Source: an uncultured Sutterella sp. (lineage in GTDB: Bacteria; Pseudomonadota; Gammaproteobacteria; Burkholderiales; Burkholderiaceae_F). From it: 64,000 nucleotides of DNA. Below are positions 32,568-40,420 of the stretch, in pieces. How positions within the stretch are numbered: the stretch's first letter is position 1; the number at the start of each line of letters is the position of its first letter. The stretch covers positions 1 to 64,000 of the forward strand of contig CAAGAT010000021.1 of the NCBI GenBank assembly GCA_900767875.1, given 5' to 3'. The translations under genes were made by a program, and so were the position numbers. The notes under the pieces were generated by a model. That model was given only the letters and a program-made list of their open reading frames with translations, searched no databases and was not told the DNA's origin.

Positions 32568-32969
32568 TTAACTGATGGCATGCTTGACCACCGTAAAGGC
32601 CAGCGCCGTGGCGGCAAAGGAGCCGATAAGATGCAGGCAGCTGTGCGCCAGCGCCCGCAGCCAGTCGCCCGCCATCATCATCTGCACACCTTCGGCCGAG
32701 AAGGTCGAGAAGGTCGTCAGGCCGCCGAGCAGGCCCGTCACCAAAAAGAGGCGCCAGACGGGCGACACCGACAGGTGCGTGGAAAACCAGGCCGTCAGGG
32801 CGCCGATCAACAGGCCCCCCAAGAGGTTGCACATCAAGGTGCCCAGGGGCAGCATCGCCCATTTGCCGTTGAGCGCATAGCTCAGGGCCCAGCGGCCGCA
32901 GGCCCCGAAGGCCGCCCCCGTTCCCACCGCCAGGAGCACAACCCAAAGGGCCCCGTCCTTGGTCATCAT
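32568..32969 (-). CDS. crcB: Fluoride channel CrcB/Fluc
   Basis: Dual-topology dimeric fluoride exporter subunit (133 aa, four membrane helices). Family marks are GACGRWALSY near the start, LGTLMCNLLGGLLIGAL (pore Asn helix) and GLLGGLTTFSTFSAE, whose TTFSTF is the signature Phe-box/Na+ site region. The start at ATG 32969 is two bases after the moaE stop, with a GGGGA-type site inside the moaE end; a second ATG follows at once. The in-frame extension to 33083 overlaps moaE and is not family-like. It shares the molybdenum-cofactor transcript; no fluoride riboswitch is seen nearby. Confidence 0.93.
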   Translation of the reverse strand: MMTKDGALWVVLLAVGTGAAFGACGRWALSYALNGKWAMLPLGTLMCNLLGGLLIGALTAWFSTHLSVSPVWRLFLVTGLLGGLTTFSTFSAEGVQMMMAGDWLRALAHSCLHLIGSFAATALAFTVVKHAIS

Positions 32970-32971
32970 TT

Positions 32972-33427
32972 TTAATTTCCCCAACGGGCCTTGGCGTGCT
33001 CGTCGCTTTCGCGCGCGTCGACCCAGCGGCCGCCCTGCGCGGTCATTTCCTTTTTCCAGAAGGGCGCTTCGGTCTTGAGCCAATCCATGATGAATTCGCT
33101 CGCTTCAAAGGCCTCGCGGCGGTGTGCGCTCGTCACGACCGTCAAGACGATCCGATCGCCCGCAAAAAGCTCGCCGACGCGGTGAATCACCACCACGTCT
33201 TCGATTTGCCAGCGCGCCCGAGCCTTTTGCACGATCTGCACCAGGCTCTTTTCGGTCATCTCCGGATAGTGCTCGAGCGACATGGAGGTGACGCCGTCGT
33301 CGCTACGCACGATCCCCGTGAAGGTGACCGCGGCGCCGGCGGTGCGGCCCTCACGCTCGAGGGCGGCGAGCTCGGCCGAGACGTCGAAGTCCTCGTGACT
33401 GACGCGAATCTTGGTGATGGGCTGCAA
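32972..33427 (-). CDS. moaE: Molybdopterin synthase catalytic subunit MoaE
   Basis: Large subunit of molybdopterin synthase (151 aa), which with thiocarboxylated MoaD adds two sulfurs to cyclic pyranopterin. Conserved stretches are FTGIVRSDDG near residue 38, LEHYPEMTEKSL, VVVIHRVGELFAGD near residue 80, SAHRREAFEASEFIMDWLKTEAPFWKKE near residue 100 (Lys catalytic region) and the final W-V-D-AR. The start is a TTG at 33427: the last Gly-Gly codons and stop of moaD, GGAGGCTAA, give a perfect GGAGG five bases before it. Length equals E. coli MoaE. Coupled translation with moaD is likely. Confidence 0.93.
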   Translation of the reverse strand: MQPITKIRVSHEDFDVSAELAALEREGRTAGAAVTFTGIVRSDDGVTSMSLEHYPEMTEKSLVQIVQKARARWQIEDVVVIHRVGELFAGDRIVLTVVTSAHRREAFEASEFIMDWLKTEAPFWKKEMTAQGGRWVDARESDEHAKARWGN

Positions 33428-33428
33428 T

Positions 33429-33683
33429 TTAGCCTCCGGTGACGGGCGGAAAGAACGCGACGGTGTCGCCGTCCTTGACGGCAGCCGTCTCGGGCGCCAT
33501 TTCACCGTTGACGGCCGCGCGGATGCGGCTCACGCTCTCAAAGGCGCTGCGGTGCGCCGCGTCTTGGCACAGGACCTCGCGCACGGCCGCGACTGTGGCA
33601 TTCTCAGCGGCCAGTTCGATGGTTTCGGCACCCGTGCCGACGGCTTCGCGCAGCAGGGCAAAGTATTTGACTTCAACTTTCAC
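33429..33683 (-). CDS. moaD: Molybdopterin synthase sulfur carrier MoaD
   Basis: Ubiquitin-fold sulfur carrier (84 aa). It begins VKYFALLREAVG and ends FFPPVTGG, the Gly-Gly tail that is adenylylated and thiocarboxylated before sulfur donation. The start is a GTG at 33683, 12 bp after the moeA stop, with AAGGCGG (overlapping the moeA stop) as ribosome site. The Gly-Gly codons also serve as ribosome site for moaE, which starts on the next bases. No other start gives a MoaD-like N terminus. Confidence 0.93.
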   Translation of the reverse strand: MKVEVKYFALLREAVGTGAETIELAAENATVAAVREVLCQDAAHRSAFESVSRIRAAVNGEMAPETAAVKDGDTVAFFPPVTGG

Positions 33684-33694
33684 GTTTGTCCGCC

Positions 33695-34903
33695 TTATTT
33701 GAAGAGTTCCCCGAAGGGGTAGTAAAGAACGATGTCGCCCTTTTTGACCGTCGTGCCCGCGGCGATGTCCACGAGGCCGTCGGCCCAGGCGCAGCTCGTG
33801 AGCACCTGGCTGTTTTGCGTGTGGTAAAGGTCCAGGCCGCCCGCGCTGTTGCGGCGCACGCGCACGAATTCCTCGCGCGTGCCCGGCTTGGTCCACTCAA
33901 AGTCGGCGCGCACCTGCACGGGCATGGCCTGCAGATCGGCGCGGCCCTGCAGCTTGAGAATGTAGGGGCGAGCCAAGAGCAGGAACGTCACAAAGCTCGA
34001 GACGGGGTTGCCCGGCAGTCCGATGAAGGGCTTGCCGCACACTTCGCCCAGCGCCACGGGCTTGCCGGGCTTGAGGGCCACGCGCCACATGTCGATGCGG
34101 CCGAGCGACTCGACGGCGGGCTTGATGTGGTCTTCCTCGCCCACGCTCATGCCGCCCGAGCTGATGATCACGTCGGCCGTCTTGGCGGCCTTTTCAAAGG
34201 CCTCGCGCGTGGCCTCGAGCGTGTCGGGCACGCTGCCCAGATCGTGCACTTCACAGTCCAGGCGCTTTAGCAGGGCGCGCAGCGTGTAGCGGTTGGAGTT
34301 GTAGATCCCGCCTTCGGGCAGAGGCTCGCCCGGCGAGACGAGTTCGGAGCCCGAGAAAAAGAGCCCGACGCGCAGATGGCGATATACCTTGACGTAGCCG
34401 CAGCCCACGGAAGCCATCAACCCGAGCACCGCGGGCTCGAGCACGCGGCCGGTGTGCGCCACGACGCTACCCGAGGCAATGTCGCAGGCGCGGCGCCGCA
34501 CCCACTCGCCCGTCTTGGGCGCCTTGACGAAGCGCACGGTGCCGTCGGCGTTGACGGTGACGTCTTCCTGCGCCACGACCGTGTCGGCCCCGGGTGGAAT
34601 CGGCGCGCCCGTAAAGATGCGCGCGCAGGTGCCCTCCTTGAGGGCGCTGCCGGCCGTGCCCGCGGGAATGCGCTGCGAGACGGGCAGATTGACGGGCGAG
34701 GCGTTCGTGGCGGCGGCAAGGTCGGCCGCGCGCACGGCGTAGCCGTCCATCTGCGAGTTGTCCCAGGCGGGCACGTCGATGGAACTGACGACGTCTTCTG
34801 CGAGAACGCGGCCTTCGGCATAGAGCGTGGGCACGGTTTCGGTGCCCACCGCCACGCGGGCGTGGTCCAAAAACAGTTGGAGCGCTTCGTTATAGGTGAT
34901 CAC
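33695..34903 (-). CDS. moeA: Molybdopterin molybdenumtransferase MoeA
   Basis: Inserts molybdenum into adenylylated molybdopterin (402 aa). It shows the N-terminal Y-x-EAL, the LAEDVVSSIDVPAWDNSQMDGYA block near residue 40-60, GAPIPPGADTVV near 105, and the MogA-like domain (about 180-330) with FFSGSELV and ISSGGMSVGEEDHIKP. LALKPGKPV and GLPGNPVSSFVTFLL follow, and a beta-barrel C-terminal domain completes the full family layout. ATG 34903 lies inside the last 14 bases of mobB, so translation is coupled. The organism must make at least one molybdoenzyme, but none is encoded in the window. Confidence 0.95.
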   Translation of the reverse strand: MITYNEALQLFLDHARVAVGTETVPTLYAEGRVLAEDVVSSIDVPAWDNSQMDGYAVRAADLAAATNASPVNLPVSQRIPAGTAGSALKEGTCARIFTGAPIPPGADTVVAQEDVTVNADGTVRFVKAPKTGEWVRRRACDIASGSVVAHTGRVLEPAVLGLMASVGCGYVKVYRHLRVGLFFSGSELVSPGEPLPEGGIYNSNRYTLRALLKRLDCEVHDLGSVPDTLEATREAFEKAAKTADVIISSGGMSVGEEDHIKPAVESLGRIDMWRVALKPGKPVALGEVCGKPFIGLPGNPVSSFVTFLLLARPYILKLQGRADLQAMPVQVRADFEWTKPGTREEFVRVRRNSAGGLDLYHTQNSQVLTSCAWADGLVDIAAGTTVKKGDIVLYYPFGELFK

Positions 34904-35396
34904 GATTAGCCTTCAGAGAAATGACAAAATTGGCGACGGCGGCGGGGCTGTCGACGTCCAGACGCGCCACCCCTTCGGGCAGCTCGAGCGTCTCGTCGTC
35001 GGTGGCCACGGCCACGACCGAGGGCGTCAGAACGGGAGCGGCAAGACCAGCGGCCTTGCGATGCACGAGAATGTGCGGGATGCTCTCATCGCTCTTGTAG
35101 CCTTCGACCAGAACGATGTCCACGGCAGTTAAGCGCGGCAGGATTTCGGCCAAGGTCACGCTCTCTTGCGTTTCCTTCATGAGGGCCCAGCGCTTGTCGC
35201 TGACAAGCACCACTTCCTCGGCGCCTGCCTGGCGAAAGCGCCAGCTGTCCTTGCCCGGCACGTCCACGTCGGTGCCGTGGTGACTGCTCTTGATGGCCGA
35301 GACCGTGCGGTCGCGGCTGCGCAGGGTGACGAGCACCTTTTCGATGAGGGTGGTCTTACCCGACCCCGAATGTCCCGTGAATCCCACAACGATCAT
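34890..35396 (-). CDS. mobB: Molybdopterin-guanine dinucleotide biosynthesis adapter MobB
   Basis: GTP-binding P-loop protein (168 aa) that assists MobA in making the guanine dinucleotide form of the cofactor. P-loop GHSGSGKTT is at residues 8-16. AIKSSHHGTDVDVPGKDSWRFRQAGA near residues 34-53 and VDIVLVEGYKSDESIPHI near 100 are MobB signatures. ATG 35396 is chosen since upstream in-frame sequence is unlike the family; GGGAGTC lies just upstream. It is the first gene of the six-gene run and a promoter is expected in 35400-35510; I cannot pick one with confidence. Confidence 0.94.
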   Translation of the reverse strand: MIVVGFTGHSGSGKTTLIEKVLVTLRSRDRTVSAIKSSHHGTDVDVPGKDSWRFRQAGAEEVVLVSDKRWALMKETQESVTLAEILPRLTAVDIVLVEGYKSDESIPHILVHRKAAGLAAPVLTPSVVAVATDDETLELPEGVARLDVDSPAAVANFVISLKANRDHL

Positions 35397-35524
35397 AAAC
35401 GACTCCCTTGGGGCGGCGGGCAAACGAGGCCGGACGCCCGATTCTGGTTCAGCTATGCGATTGTAGCGAAGCCGCGGGAGCACTCAAGGCGGATCGCTCG
35501 GGGCGAAGTGATTTGTTTCAAACA

Positions 35525-35593
35525 AAAAGAACCCCCGCAAAACACGAGGTTCGACGGGGGGGCTTTCCGCCCGAAGAAAAAAGACCTTCGGGC
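35525..35593 (-). terminator. Tandem terminators after rplS
   Basis: Reading on the minus strand, GCCCGAAG/CTTCGGGC (35593-35569) encloses a T-run. A second stem, CCCCCG/CGGGGG, lies near 35560-35532 and is followed by TTCTTTTTGTTT. Two hairpins in a row end the ribosomal-protein operon. Confidence 0.75.
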
Positions 35594-35614
35594 AGTGCGT
35601 GAAGGGCTCCGAAA

Positions 35615-35998
35615 TTATTCGGCCTTCGGGGCATCCTTGCGGACGAGCAGTTCGCGGATGCGGGCAGCCTTGCCGGAACGTTCGCGCAGGTAGTAGAGCT
35701 TGGCACGACGCACGTCGCCGCGGCGCTTGACTTCGATCGAAGCGATCGTCGGCGAGTACAGCTGGAACGTACGTTCAACGCCTTCGCCGCTCGAGATCTT
35801 GCGAACGATGAAGGAGCTGTTCAGACCGCGGTTGCGCTTGGCAATCACGACGCCTTCGTAGGCCTGGGTACGCTTGCGGGAACCTTCGATCACGTTCACG
35901 AGAACGTTGACCGTGTCACCGGCGCGGAAATCCGGGATGTTCTTGCCGGCGGACAGGCGGGCGATTTCTTCCTGTTCCAGAGTCTGGATAATGTTCAT
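35615..35998 (-). CDS. rplS: 50S ribosomal protein L19
   Basis: Ribosomal protein L19 (127 aa) at the 30S-50S interface. The recognisable core is IPDFRAGDTVNVLVNVIEGSRKRTQAYEGVVIAKRNRG from residue 21, then RKISSGEGVERTFQLYSP and a basic tail with KLYYLRERSGKAARI. ATG 35998 has ACGGAGTAAAAA upstream, a good site. It ends the rpsP-rimM-trmD-rplS series, though a 181-bp AT-rich gap with its own promoter candidate separates it from trmD. Confidence 0.97.
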   Translation of the reverse strand: MNIIQTLEQEEIARLSAGKNIPDFRAGDTVNVLVNVIEGSRKRTQAYEGVVIAKRNRGLNSSFIVRKISSGEGVERTFQLYSPTIASIEVKRRGDVRRAKLYYLRERSGKAARIRELLVRKDAPKAE

Positions 35999-36076
35999 TT
36001 TTTACTCCGTGACCATCATGCGGCGGCATCTTTTCAGTTATTCCTGCAGCCGTCCAGAGGATGGAACCTTTTACGA

Positions 36077-36150
36077 TCCCGCCGAAGCGGGAAGATTTAA
36101 GAAAGTTTTCGTTCCCGGTGAGCAGGAGCACCAAGGAACGCGTGATTATA
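36077..36150 (-). promoter_or_regulatory. Candidate rplS-specific promoter and UUCG hairpin
   Basis: In the trmD-rplS gap the minus strand reads TATAAT (36150-36145) within an AT-rich block. About 45 nt downstream is TCCCGC-TTCG-GCGGGA (36092-36077), a stable tetraloop hairpin in the rplS leader. No clear -35 is visible. L19 may therefore be made separately from trmD. Confidence 0.4.
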
Positions 36151-36179
36151 TTGAATTAATTGGAAAATTTCCACTTCCC

Positions 36180-36932
36180 TCAACGCTCGTCCTTGAGTTC
36201 GGTCAGGGTCTTGATGTCGCGCTTGGTCAAAAGCCCGCTCTCTTTGGCCTTCTCAATGAGTTCGGGGCGGTTGACAAGGGTGGCCTTGAGGCTCTCGCGG
36301 CGCCGCCAGGCCTCGATGTTGGCGTGGTGGCCCGTCAGAAGCACGTCGGGCACGCGCATGCCGTGCCACTCCTCGGGCCGCGTGTAGTGCGGGGCATCGA
36401 GAAAGCCCGTGGCAAAGGATTCGTCCGAGGCCGACAGATCCTTGATGGCCCCCGGAAGCTGGCGCACCACCGCATCGATGAGCGCGCAGGCGGCCAATTC
36501 GGCTCCCGAGAGGACAAAGTCGCCGAGGCTCACGAGCTCATCGACACACGTGTCGAGAAAGCGCTGATCGATCCCCTCGTAGCGCCCGCAGATCAACACG
36601 AGCTGCAGGTCGGACTGCGAGGAGAATTCGCGCACGTGCGCGTCCGTGAGGTGCTGCGCCGAGGGCGCAAAGGCGATCACGCGCCCCGTGTTGCCGCTGC
36701 GGCGGATGTGCTCGAGCGTCAAAAACAAGGGATCGGCCATCATCACCATGCCCGGGCCGCCGCCGAAGGGCCGGTCGTCCACGGTGCGGTGCAGATCGCT
36801 CGTCACGTCGCGCGGATTCCAGAAATGCACGTTCCATAGGCCCCGCTTTTGGGCGCGGGCCGTGATCCCGTACTGCGTGACGGCCGAAAAGATTTCGGGA
36901 AAAAGCGTAATGATGTCAAAGCGCGCGCTCAC
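36180..36932 (-). CDS. trmD: tRNA (guanine-N1-)-methyltransferase TrmD
   Basis: SPOUT methyltransferase (250 aa) making m1G37 in tRNAs, which prevents +1 frameshifts. Starts with RFDIITLFPEIF. Key blocks are DDRPFGGGPGMVMMADPL near residue 50, LICGRYEGIDQRFLD near 110 (knot region and catalytic Asp-x-Arg) and GDFVLSGAELAACALIDAVVRQLPG near 132-156. The start is best at GTG 36932, with GAGG eight bases upstream and the family N terminus directly after; the frame to 36989 overlaps rimM. It begins 10 bp after the rimM stop, in the usual operon order. Confidence 0.95.
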   Translation of the reverse strand: MSARFDIITLFPEIFSAVTQYGITARAQKRGLWNVHFWNPRDVTSDLHRTVDDRPFGGGPGMVMMADPLFLTLEHIRRSGNTGRVIAFAPSAQHLTDAHVREFSSQSDLQLVLICGRYEGIDQRFLDTCVDELVSLGDFVLSGAELAACALIDAVVRQLPGAIKDLSASDESFATGFLDAPHYTRPEEWHGMRVPDVLLTGHHANIEAWRRRESLKATLVNRPELIEKAKESGLLTKRDIKTLTELKDER

Positions 36933-36942
36933 GGCTTTATCC

Positions 36943-37470
36943 TCACGTCCAAGCCGGATCCCAGTCGACGCGCACCACCCCTTCGTCAAGATCCACTTCG
37001 AGCACGTACTGCTCGACGTCGGGAATGAGGTACACGGGATCCTTGCCGTCGATCTTGGGGCCGCCTTCGACCTTGAAGATGTCCTGCACGGTGTTGGTGC
37101 CGATTTCGGTCACGCGGCCGAGCTCGATGCCGTCTTGGTTGACCACGGGCAGGCCAATCACGTCGGCGGCCCAGACTTCGCCCTCGCCCGCTTCCGGATA
37201 GTCCTCGCGCAGCAGGCCGATGTGGCCGCGCAGCGCGTCGGCCTCTTCCTTATTCATCACGCCCTCGAGCCGGGCGATAAGCATCTGCCCGTGCACCTTG
37301 AGTTCGAGCACGTGCAGTTCGCGCCGGTTGCCACGGATGTCGGTGAGAAACCAGCGGTCGCTCGCCGCGAGCAACTCGGGATCGTCAAAGGGAATCACGC
37401 GCACCCAGCCGCGCACGCCGTAGGCACCGTTGGTGCGTCCGACGGAAAGGATGTTGTCGTTGTCGGCCAT
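36943..37470 (-). CDS. rimM: 16S rRNA processing protein RimM
   Basis: 30S assembly factor (175 aa) that binds S19 and helps mature the 16S head domain. The N-terminal RimM barrel holds VGRTNGAYGVRGWVRVIPF (residues 11-29) and the C-terminal PRC-barrel holds VWAADVIGLPVVNQDGIELGRV near 100-120 and YLIPDVEQYVLEVD near 150. ATG 37470 is the first Met before the conserved start; upstream in-frame sequence runs through the rpsP-rimM hairpin. RimM is expected to be expressed well below S16 and L19, consistent with the attenuator in front of it. Confidence 0.95.
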   Translation of the reverse strand: MADNDNILSVGRTNGAYGVRGWVRVIPFDDPELLAASDRWFLTDIRGNRRELHVLELKVHGQMLIARLEGVMNKEEADALRGHIGLLREDYPEAGEGEVWAADVIGLPVVNQDGIELGRVTEIGTNTVQDIFKVEGGPKIDGKDPVYLIPDVEQYVLEVDLDEGVVRVDWDPAWT

Positions 37471-37499
37471 GAAAGTTTTCTGAAAGCTTGAGCGTTCAA

Positions 37500-37536
37500 A
37501 CGAAAAGGCGGCTCTCCGCAATTCGGGAAAGCCGCC
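37500..37536 (-). terminator. Attenuator-like terminator between rpsP and rimM
   Basis: On the minus strand GGCGGCTTTCC (37536-37526) pairs with GGAGAGCCGCC (37517-37507), an 11-bp stem with one G-T wobble and an 8-nt loop, followed by TTTTCGTTT. It lies 30 bp upstream of rimM, inside the operon, so partial read-through probably lowers rimM-trmD relative to rpsP. Confidence 0.7.
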
Positions 37537-37765
37537 TTCGGCGTCTTTTTCGGAACTCATCGGGTCGGAAGAACCGCACGTCCTTGCTGCCAGTTAGATA
37601 CTGAACCCTTCTCAAAGAGGATAGCCGTCGGTGCATTCGGGTGTGCTTGGACACGAGAGGCACGGCACCGAATCAGGCGAGGTTCGCAGGCAGCGCGGTC
37701 GGCGTTTGGGTTTAAGGATCCTTCCGTTGACGCGATTGAGTTTCCGCAGGTCGTCTTGTCGCCGA

Positions 37766-38017
37766 TTAGGCGGCAGCCTTCTTGGCACCCTTGAGGATGC
37801 GGGCGACCGTGTCGCTCATCTGAGCGCCGTTCTTGACCCAGTGAGCGATGCGTTCTTCGTTGAACGTCAGGCGCTGCGGGCCTTCGGCGATCATCGGGTT
37901 GTAAAAGCCCAGACGTTCGTTGAAGCGACCGTCACGGCGATTGCGCGAATCGGTCACGACGATGTTGTAGAAGGGACGCTTCTTGGAGCCCGAGCGGGAC
38001 AGACGAATGATAACCAT
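37766..38017 (-). CDS. rpsP: 30S ribosomal protein S16
   Basis: Ribosomal protein S16 (83 aa), needed for early 30S assembly. The whole family core is visible: MVIIRLSRSGSKKRPFYNIV, then DSRNRRDGRFNERLGFYNP near residues 23-42 and the ALKGAKKAAA-type basic tail. ATG 38017 follows AAAAGAGGAAAACACA, a strong ribosome site. Upstream, GCGCC/GGCGC can form a small leader hairpin at 38040-38057. The 295-bp stretch between rpsP and rimM holds the attenuator hairpin and otherwise no gene I can support. Confidence 0.97.
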   Translation of the reverse strand: MVIIRLSRSGSKKRPFYNIVVTDSRNRRDGRFNERLGFYNPMIAEGPQRLTFNEERIAHWVKNGAQMSDTVARILKGAKKAAA

Positions 38018-38194
38018 TGTGTTTTCCTCTTTTAAATCAATGCGCCCGTACCAGGCGCGTGTGAATTTGGCGTAGCGATCCGCCGGATGCGGAAACGCCC
38101 GCGGACAAAACGGGTGTGTCACCGTTGATCCGCGAAAGGCATGATTTTGACGCAAATTTCCTAAAAAATCAAGCCTTCCTCGCGATCGTTTTTC

Positions 38195-40333
38195 TCAAAA
38201 AAGCGAGCCGGTTTCGCCCGGGGCCAACTCGTTGCCGCCCTCCCCTTCGTCGGCGCTCTTTTCGCTCTCGGCCTCGGGACTTTGGGCGGCGCCGCCGGCC
38301 ATCTTCAGGAACGCCTCCTCGTCGATGATGGTGATCCCGAGGGCCTGCGCCTTTTCGAGTTTGCTGCCCGCCTCGCTGCCCGCGAGCACATAGTCGGTTT
38401 TCTTGGAGACGGCCCCCGAGACCTTGCCGCCCAAGGACAAAATTTTGTCCTTGGCCTGATCGCGCGAGAGCGTGGGCAGCGTGCCGGTGAGCACAAAGGT
38501 TTTGCCGGCCACGTCCGAGTTGACGCTCACCGTCTCTTGCTTCCAGTGCACGCCTTCGCTCAAAAGCTCGTCGACGACCGCGTTGTTGTGCGGCTCGTCA
38601 AAGAAGGCGCGGATGGAGTCGGCCAAAACCTCGCCGACGTCGTGCACCTGCAGCAGCTCTTGCTTGGAGGCGCGCCGCAATGCCTCGAGCGTGCGGAAAA
38701 AGAGCGCCAGATCGCGCGCCCCGGCTTCGCCCACGTGGCGGATCCCCAGGGCAAAGACAAAGCGCGCCAGGGTGGTCTCTTTACTCGCGGCAATCGCCTC
38801 CAGAAGATTGTCGGCGCTCTTTTCACCCATGCGATCCAAGCCCGTGAGCTGCTCGCGCGTGAGCCGATAGATGTCGGCCGGGGTCTTTAAAAGGCCGTTG
38901 TCCACGAGCGTGTCGACCATCTTTTCCCCGAGGCCATTGATGCCCATGGCGCGGCGCTGCGCAAAGTGCACGAGCGAGAGCTTGCGCTGCGCGGCACACA
39001 CCAGGCCCCCGGTGCAGCGCGAATCCTTTTCCTCTTCGTCGCGCACGACGGCCGAGCCGCACACCGGGCACACGGCGGGCATCACGAACGGATGGGCGTC
39101 GGCCGGGCGCTTTTCGGGGATCACGCGCACGATTTCGGGAATGACGTCGCCGGCGCGGCGCACGACGACCGTATCGCCGATCAAAAGACCGAGCTCCTTG
39201 ATGTGATCTTCGTTGTGCAGCGTGGCGTTGCTCACCGTCACTCCGCCCACAAAGACGGGCGTCAGGCGCGCCACGGGCGTCACACGGCCCGTTCGGCCGA
39301 CCTGCACGTCGATGGACTGCACGACCGACAGGGCCTCTTCGGGCGGGTACTTGTGCGCACAAGCCCAGCGCGGTTCGCGGGCCACGAACCCGAGGGCGCG
39401 CTGCTGCGCGTAGGAGTCGACCTTGTAGACGACGCCGTCGATTTCAAAGGGAAGGCTCCCTCGAAGCGCCAGCACTTCGTTGTGAAACTGCGCCAGCGCC
39501 TGCGCGCCCTTGACGGTGCGGCGCTCTTTGGCCACCGGAAAGCCCAGGGTCATGAGCTTGGCAAAAAGCTCGGTCATGGAGGCGGCGAAGTTGGGGTCGC
39601 TCACCTCACCCGTGCCGTAGGCGTAAAAGTGCAGGGGCCGCTGGGCCGTGATTCGGCTGTCGAGCTGGCGCAGCGCGCCGGCGGCGGCGTTGCGCGGGTT
39701 GACAAAGGGCTTTTCACCGAGCTCGCGCTGCTTGTCGTTGAGGGCGGCAAAGTCGGCCTTGTGCATGATCACTTCGCCGCGCACTTCGAGCACGTCGGGC
39801 GCCAGGCGCGTATCAAGCTGCAGCGGAATCGAGCGGATCGTGCGCGCGTTGGCCGTCACGTCTTCGCCGAACTGTCCGTCGCCGCGCGTCTGAGCGCCCA
39901 CCAGCACCCCCTTTTCGTAGCGCAGGTTGATCGCCAGACCGTCGAACTTGAGTTCCACGTCGTAGGTCACTTCGCCGTGCGAGGGAGTAAGGCCCAATTC
40001 CTTTCGCACACGCTCGTCAAACGCGAGGGCCCCGGCGTCCGAAAAATCCGTTTCCGTGCGAATCGAGAGCATTGGCACGGCGTGGCGCACCTTGGCCAGG
40101 TCGCTGCGCACCTCCCCGCCCACACGCAGCGTGGGAGACGAAGGCGAGCGCAGCTGCGGGTAGCGCTGCTCAAGGTCGCTTAACGCCCGAAAAACACGGT
40201 CGTACTCGGCGTCGGGCACCGAGGGGTTGTCCAGAACGTAGTACTCGTGATTCCAGCGCGTCAAGAGCGCGGCGTACTCGCGCATGCGCGAGACGATTTC
40301 CTCATCGGGGCCTTCAAAGCGATCGTCCGTCAT
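38195..40333 (-). CDS. ligA: NAD+-dependent DNA ligase LigA
   Basis: Seals nicks in replication and repair (712 aa) using NAD+. Domain order: N-terminal Ia (YYVLDNPSVPDAEYD near residue 30), adenylation domain with active-site Lys129 in ELKFDGLA, an OB fold, a Cys4 zinc finger (CPVCGS...C...C near residue 415), a helix-hairpin-helix domain (MGINGLGEKMVDTLVDNG; GIRHVGEAGARDLALFF) and a C-terminal BRCT domain (GKTFVLTGTLPTLSRDQAK). A short acidic tail of about 30 residues follows the BRCT domain. ATG 40333. A terminator separates it from zipA upstream. Confidence 0.96.
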   Translation of the reverse strand: MTDDRFEGPDEEIVSRMREYAALLTRWNHEYYVLDNPSVPDAEYDRVFRALSDLEQRYPQLRSPSSPTLRVGGEVRSDLAKVRHAVPMLSIRTETDFSDAGALAFDERVRKELGLTPSHGEVTYDVELKFDGLAINLRYEKGVLVGAQTRGDGQFGEDVTANARTIRSIPLQLDTRLAPDVLEVRGEVIMHKADFAALNDKQRELGEKPFVNPRNAAAGALRQLDSRITAQRPLHFYAYGTGEVSDPNFAASMTELFAKLMTLGFPVAKERRTVKGAQALAQFHNEVLALRGSLPFEIDGVVYKVDSYAQQRALGFVAREPRWACAHKYPPEEALSVVQSIDVQVGRTGRVTPVARLTPVFVGGVTVSNATLHNEDHIKELGLLIGDTVVVRRAGDVIPEIVRVIPEKRPADAHPFVMPAVCPVCGSAVVRDEEEKDSRCTGGLVCAAQRKLSLVHFAQRRAMGINGLGEKMVDTLVDNGLLKTPADIYRLTREQLTGLDRMGEKSADNLLEAIAASKETTLARFVFALGIRHVGEAGARDLALFFRTLEALRRASKQELLQVHDVGEVLADSIRAFFDEPHNNAVVDELLSEGVHWKQETVSVNSDVAGKTFVLTGTLPTLSRDQAKDKILSLGGKVSGAVSKKTDYVLAGSEAGSKLEKAQALGITIIDEEAFLKMAGGAAQSPEAESEKSADEGEGGNELAPGETGSLF

Positions 40334-40359
40334 GGCCTCTTTTTCCTTTGTGCGTTTTC

Positions 40360-40394
40360 AAAAAAGCCTCCGAGAGCCGACACGCTTCGGAGGC
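40360..40394 (-). terminator. Terminator between zipA and ligA
   Basis: On the minus strand GCCTCCGA (40394-40387) pairs with TCGGAGGC (40373-40366) around a 13-nt loop, followed by six T. Confidence 0.8.
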
Positions 40395-40420
40395 CTTTGG
40401 GGATGAATGGGGGTTGTCCG

